From an uncultured Massilia sp. (lineage in GTDB: Bacteria > Pseudomonadota > Gammaproteobacteria > Burkholderiales > Burkholderiaceae), in the NCBI GenBank assembly GCA_946886065.1, contig CAMPHU010000187.1, positions 1-9,193 on the forward strand: a stretch of DNA of 9,193 nucleotides, read 5' to 3'. This document shows positions 6,535 through 9,193 of the stretch, one piece after another (position 1 is the first letter of the stretch; every line of letters starts with the position of its first letter). Made by a program: the position numbers and the translations under genes. Below the pieces are notes generated by a model that saw only the letters and a list, made by a program, of their open reading frames with translations, was not told the DNA's origin and did no database searches.

Positions 6535-7475
6535 GGTTGTTCCGTCCTGTTCGAGTTTTTCTTAGGCACGCCGCTGAGCTTGTCCTTCGCGGGCTCCGTG
6601 CTGCGCGCCGGCACGCCCATCAGGAGCTGGTGCGGGAGGTCGACGCTGCTGACCACTACCGCGCCCGCGCCGACGGTGGTGTCCGCCGCCAGGCTGATCA
6701 TCGGCCTGACCACCGCGGCCGAGCCGAAGAAGCAGCGCTCGCCCGTGCTGACGTTGCCTGCCAGGCTGACGTTGTTGGCGAAGTGGTTGTGGGCGCCGAT
6801 CGAGCAGCCGTGGCCGACCTTGGTGCCGTGCGCGATGACCGTCCCGTCGCCGACCACGGTGTCCTCGTTCACCGAGCCGCGCACGATCGAGACGTCGCTG
6901 CCCAGGAAGCAGTTCTTGCCGATCACCACGCCGCCGATCTGGGGCTGGACGATGCGTTCGCCCGTCTCGACATCCCAGACCCAGGCCACGCCGCTGGCGC
7001 CGATGGTCGAATGCGGCTCGACCACGGTGTTCTCGCCCAGGATGCAGTTGTCGGCGACGACGACGTGGGAGCTCAGCTTGACCCCGGCCTGCAGTACCGC
7101 CTTGCCGATCACGCAATAGGGGCCGATCTCGACACCGGGAGCGATCACGGCCCCGGGATCGACGATGGCGCTGGCATGCACGCCGGCGCTGCCTGCCTTG
7201 CCGTGGAAATGACGCATCAGCTTGTAGAAGGCCAGCTGCGGATGGCTGAGCCGGACCAGGCAGTTCGAGCCGTCGAAGCCCGTGGTGTCGGCGCACAGGA
7301 CCAGCGATTCCCTGATCCCGGCATCGCTGCGTCCCTCCGCATAATAAATGCCGTGCGGCTCGATGCGTCTGAAACTCTTGAACTGGAGGCGGTCGAGCTC
7401 GATCTCGTTCGATTCGAAAGGGATGCCCAGCGCAGTCAAGCTCATCTTGATCTGCGTGGTGGTGAAGGATTCCAT
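6531..7475 (-). CDS. LpxD-like acyltransferase paralogue
   Basis: This 314-aa protein has the LpxD layout: a small N-terminal alpha/beta domain (about 1-95), then a left-handed beta-helix (about 97-280) beginning VHASAIVDPGAVIAPGVEIG. QPQIGGVVIGKNCFLGSDVS matches the LpxD PQIG(G/R)VIIG region, and IAHGTKVGHGCSIG places H222 where LpxD has its catalytic His (H239 in E. coli). It differs in two ways: the FGY loop of LpxD reads VAWVWD here, and the helical C-terminal acyl-carrier-protein-binding tail is replaced by a short Lys/Ser/Asn-rich tail. LpxD transfers (3R)-hydroxyacyl groups from ACP to an aminosugar nucleotide, so a related N-acylation of another aminosugar is plausible. It is unlikely to be the lipid A enzyme, since no bamA, skp, fabZ or lpxA is adjacent. 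A start nine bases further upstream (7484) is possible, but GAGGA then touches the ATG; the start used here gives a 9-base spacer. It is the first gene of the acyltransferase operon. Confidence 0.87.
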   Translation of the reverse strand: MESFTTTQIKMSLTALGIPFESNEIELDRLQFKSFRRIEPHGIYYAEGRSDAGIRESLVLCADTTGFDGSNCLVRLSHPQLAFYKLMRHFHGKAGSAGVHASAIVDPGAVIAPGVEIGPYCVIGKAVLQAGVKLSSHVVVADNCILGENTVVEPHSTIGASGVAWVWDVETGERIVQPQIGGVVIGKNCFLGSDVSIVRGSVNEDTVVGDGTVIAHGTKVGHGCSIGAHNHFANNVSLAGNVSTGERCFFGSAAVVRPMISLAADTTVGAGAVVVSSVDLPHQLLMGVPARSTEPAKDKLSGVPKKNSNRTEQP

Positions 7476-7484
7476 CGCGTTCAT

Positions 7485-7489
7485 TCCTC
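7485..7489 (-). promoter_or_regulatory. Ribosome binding site that decides the LpxD-like start
   Basis: GAGGA on the minus strand directly abuts the upstream ATG (7484), giving zero spacing, and lies nine bases from the next in-frame ATG (7475). Normal spacing therefore favours the inner start, which removes three residues (MNA). Confidence 0.6.
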
Positions 7490-7911
7490 GGCGGTAGTGG
7501 TGGACAGCGGGAAGCCCGTGACATCCAGCTACGTTGCATCACGAGTTTCCATTTGTCAACTTTAACGGCGGGTCGCGCTCATTCCTGAGCTCTCACGGCC
7601 CAGACAGACTGTAACGGAAACTTCGCCGTTTCGCGAATTCGCTTCGCGCCGTTTCGCTCGTCCCCCTTGGCGTGTTTGCCCTATGTATGTGCGTTCGATT
7701 ATCGAAAGAAAAGCCGCACGCCCATTCTTTTTTGTTGCCTGTCGGCAAATTGCCACACTTTCTTAACAATTCTTCTACGCAATGTTGCGCAAAGCTTGCT
7801 CAGCGGCAAGTGAGGCTTGATAATCGCGTCATCAATAGAACTTGCATGACATCAACGCTGTTGTTCGGTCGAAACACACCGGATTGCCAAGACAATTTAT
7901 GACTGTTGGGT

Positions 7912-7938
7912 CAAGGTTTTGATTTATCCTGTCGGAAA
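7912..7938 (+). promoter_or_regulatory. Candidate sigma-28 (FliA) promoter of the chemoreceptor
   Basis: CAAGGTTT, an 11-base gap and GTCGGAAA match the flagellar consensus TAAAGTTT-N11-GCCGATAA at 6/8 and 5/8 with exact spacing. It lies about 95 bases before the start codon and would begin the transcript near 7945. Chemoreceptor genes are classic FliA targets, which supports the call. Confidence 0.5.
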
Positions 7939-7942
7939 TATG

Positions 7943-7965
7943 CGAAGCCGCAAAGCAAGGCTTCG
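7943..7965 (+). other. Hairpin at the predicted 5' end of the chemoreceptor mRNA
   Basis: CGAAGCC (7943-7949) pairs with GGCTTCG (7959-7965) around a 9-base loop, extendable by G-U pairs. It lies where the predicted transcript would start, about 65 bases before the ATG, and no T-run follows. It could stabilise the mRNA; the role is unknown. Confidence 0.45.
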
Positions 7966-8031
7966 TGATGCGTCGCACGGCGCTATCCACTCCGGGCGAG
8001 TCCGATCAATAGTTACAGGGAAAAACTGCGT

Positions 8032-9193
8032 ATGAATTTGAACAACATGAAGGTCGGCAGCAGGCTGGCCCTCGGTTTCGCACTGGTGCTGGTTCTGCTG
8101 GTAGCCGTGACGGTGGTCGGTGTCTTGCGCATGGCGCAGATCCAGGACCGTCTGGAGCAGGTGGTGAGCGTGAACAACGTCTCGACCGGCCTGGTGGTCG
8201 ACATGCGCAACAATGTCGGCGACCGTGTTGCTTCGCTGCGCGTCCTGACCCTGATGACCGACCCGGCCGACATGGAGCCGGAGATGAACAAGTTCAAGGC
8301 CCAGACCGAGAAGTACAACGAATCGCAGCGCAAGCTGTCGGCGATCTTCGCCGCGCACGCCAGCGACGCCGAAAAGAAGCTGCTGGCCCAGATCAAGGAA
8401 TACGAAGGCGCCGCGATGCCGGCGATCGCCAAGGCGGCGGAACTGTACCTGGCGAATAACGCCATGGACGCGACCCGCGTGATGATCAAGGAAGTGCGCC
8501 CGGTGCAGAAGAAGTGGACCGAGGCCCTGGACCAGCTGGCCGTCCTGGAAGAGAAGCAGAACGCCCAGAGCGCCGTCGATGCCCAGACCGCCTTCGCCAA
8601 CGCCCGCAACTTCATGCTGGTGATGCTGGTGGTCGCCGTCGTGCTGGGCGCCGCCGCGGCATGGTTCATCACCCGCAGCCTGCTCAAGCAGCTCGGCGGC
8701 GAGCCTGGCTACACCGCCAAGATCGCCGGCAGCATCGCCCACGGCGACCTGTCGATCGCGATCGACACCAAGGAATCCGACCGCGGCAGCCTGCTGGTCG
8801 AAATGAAGGAAATGCGCAACAGCCTGGTCGGCATCGTCGAACAGGTGCGCCGCGGCACCGAGACCATCGGCACCGCCTCGCGTGAAATCGCGGCCGGCAA
8901 CATCGACCTGTCCTCGCGTACCGAACTGCAGGCCAGCTCGCTGGAGAAGACCGCGTCGGCGATGGAAGAACTGACCTCGACCGTCAAGCAGAACGCCGAC
9001 AACGCCCGTGAAGCGAACGCCCTGGCGGCGACCGCCTCGGACGTGGCCCGCAAGGGCGGCGACGTGGTGTCGCAAGTGGTGGGCACCATGGGCGAGATCA
9101 ACAGCTCGGCCAGCAAGATCGCCGACATCATCGGCGTGATCGACGGCATCGCCTTCCAGACCAACATCCTGGCGCTGAACGCCGCGGTGGAAG
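8032..9193 (+). CDS. Methyl-accepting chemotaxis protein, 3' end outside window
   Basis: This transmembrane chemoreceptor signals through CheW/CheA. The first 387 residues are present; relatives are about 520-560 aa. After a short basic start (MNLNNMKVGSRL) comes TM1 (about 12-32), then a periplasmic, mostly helical region (about 35-193) resembling a four-helix-bundle ligand domain. TM2 follows (about 194-214, FMLVMLVVAVVLGAAAAWFI), then a HAMP domain (about 215-270) with the LGGEP entry (221-225) often seen in betaproteobacterial receptors. The signalling coiled coil has a likely methylation-helix segment (SSLEKTASAMEELTSTVKQN) and ends inside the conserved hairpin tip IDGIAFQTNILALNAAVE, where the window stops. 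The ribosome site is weak (CAGGGA about ten bases before ATG). The next Met (8047) has no better site and would remove the basic N-terminus. The ligand cannot be read from the sequence. Expression with the flagellar regulon is likely from the upstream FliA-like promoter. Confidence 0.96.
   Translation, partial: MNLNNMKVGSRLALGFALVLVLLVAVTVVGVLRMAQIQDRLEQVVSVNNVSTGLVVDMRNNVGDRVASLRVLTLMTDPADMEPEMNKFKAQTEKYNESQRKLSAIFAAHASDAEKKLLAQIKEYEGAAMPAIAKAAELYLANNAMDATRVMIKEVRPVQKKWTEALDQLAVLEEKQNAQSAVDAQTAFANARNFMLVMLVVAVVLGAAAAWFITRSLLKQLGGEPGYTAKIAGSIAHGDLSIAIDTKESDRGSLLVEMKEMRNSLVGIVEQVRRGTETIGTASREIAAGNIDLSSRTELQASSLEKTASAMEELTSTVKQNADNAREANALAATASDVARKGGDVVSQVVGTMGEINSSASKIADIIGVIDGIAFQTNILALNAAVE

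Larger units (their letters stand above)
7476..8031. other. Long AT-richer intergenic region between divergent genes
   Basis: This 556-base region is visibly AT-richer than the flanking genes. Minus side: a perfect TTGACA (7554-7559) lies about 79 bases before the LpxD-like start, but the best -10 at 17-base spacing (CAACGT) is poor; TAAAGTTG overlaps it. Centre: an 11-base direct repeat CGCCGTTTCGC (7624-7634 and 7647-7657) flanks GCGAATTCGC, and CGCGAA/TTCGCG can form a hairpin. Also present are GGCAAATTGCC (7744-7754) and TTGCGCAA (about 7785-7792). Plus side: a candidate sigma-28 promoter and leader hairpin precede the chemoreceptor. The open frames here (for example 7562-7756 minus and 7672-7902 plus) lack ribosome sites and recognisable sequence, so I call no gene. 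Confidence 0.6.

Noticed and set aside
6531..7475. Naming the gene lpxD
   Set aside because: The layout is LpxD-like, but the C-terminal helical tail and FGY loop differ and no lipid A or outer-membrane assembly genes are adjacent, so a paralogue is the safer call.
7562..7902. Small open frames in the long intergenic region (64 codons minus, 76 codons plus)
   Set aside because: Neither has a convincing ribosome site or recognisable sequence. Base composition is intergenic-like, and the minus frame is driven by the CGCCGTTTCGC repeats.

Overview
The window looks like chromosome of a high-GC betaproteobacterium, most likely Oxalobacteraceae of the Massilia/Duganella/Janthinobacterium type. This is inferred from the strong G/C third-position bias, the DusA sequence, and a chemoreceptor with the LGGEP-type HAMP entry common in that group. 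No sequence search was possible, so the genus is a guess.

Layout. Positions 1-59 hold short tandem repeats cut by the left edge. A flagellin gene follows on the minus strand (124-978), with its own Rho-independent terminator (56-89) and a candidate flagellar-type promoter (about 1061-1090). A second terminator (1182-1206) closes a two-gene minus-strand operon. That operon encodes a TPR protein with an O-GlcNAc-transferase-like (GT41) catalytic domain (2398-4572) and a VioA-like sugar aminotransferase (1226-2401), joined by an ATGA overlap. dusA, a housekeeping tRNA dihydrouridine synthase, runs the other way (4944-5933) from a shared 371-base divergent region. It converges on a second minus-strand operon, also joined by an ATGA overlap, of two left-handed beta-helix acyltransferases: an LpxD-like protein (6531-7475) and a short hexapeptide transferase (5974-6534). 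After a 556-base AT-richer intergenic region, a methyl-accepting chemotaxis protein starts on the plus strand (8032) and runs off the right edge.

Working model (inference). Motility genes flank a set of sugar-modifying genes. The aminotransferase would place the amino group on a nucleotide-linked 4-keto-6-deoxy sugar. One or both beta-helix acyltransferases would N-acylate it, and the TPR/GT41 enzyme would transfer sugar to Ser/Thr of the adjacent flagellin. This resembles the acylated viosamine (Qui4N) glycans known on Pseudomonas syringae flagellin, but with an LpxD paralogue as the possible acyl-transfer enzyme and a GT41 enzyme as the possible flagellin glycosyltransferase. The flagellin and the TPR/GT41 gene share an unusual motif about 90-110 bases upstream of their start codons, which would allow common control although a terminator separates them. 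The dehydratase and nucleotidyltransferase needed to make the sugar precursor are not in the window.
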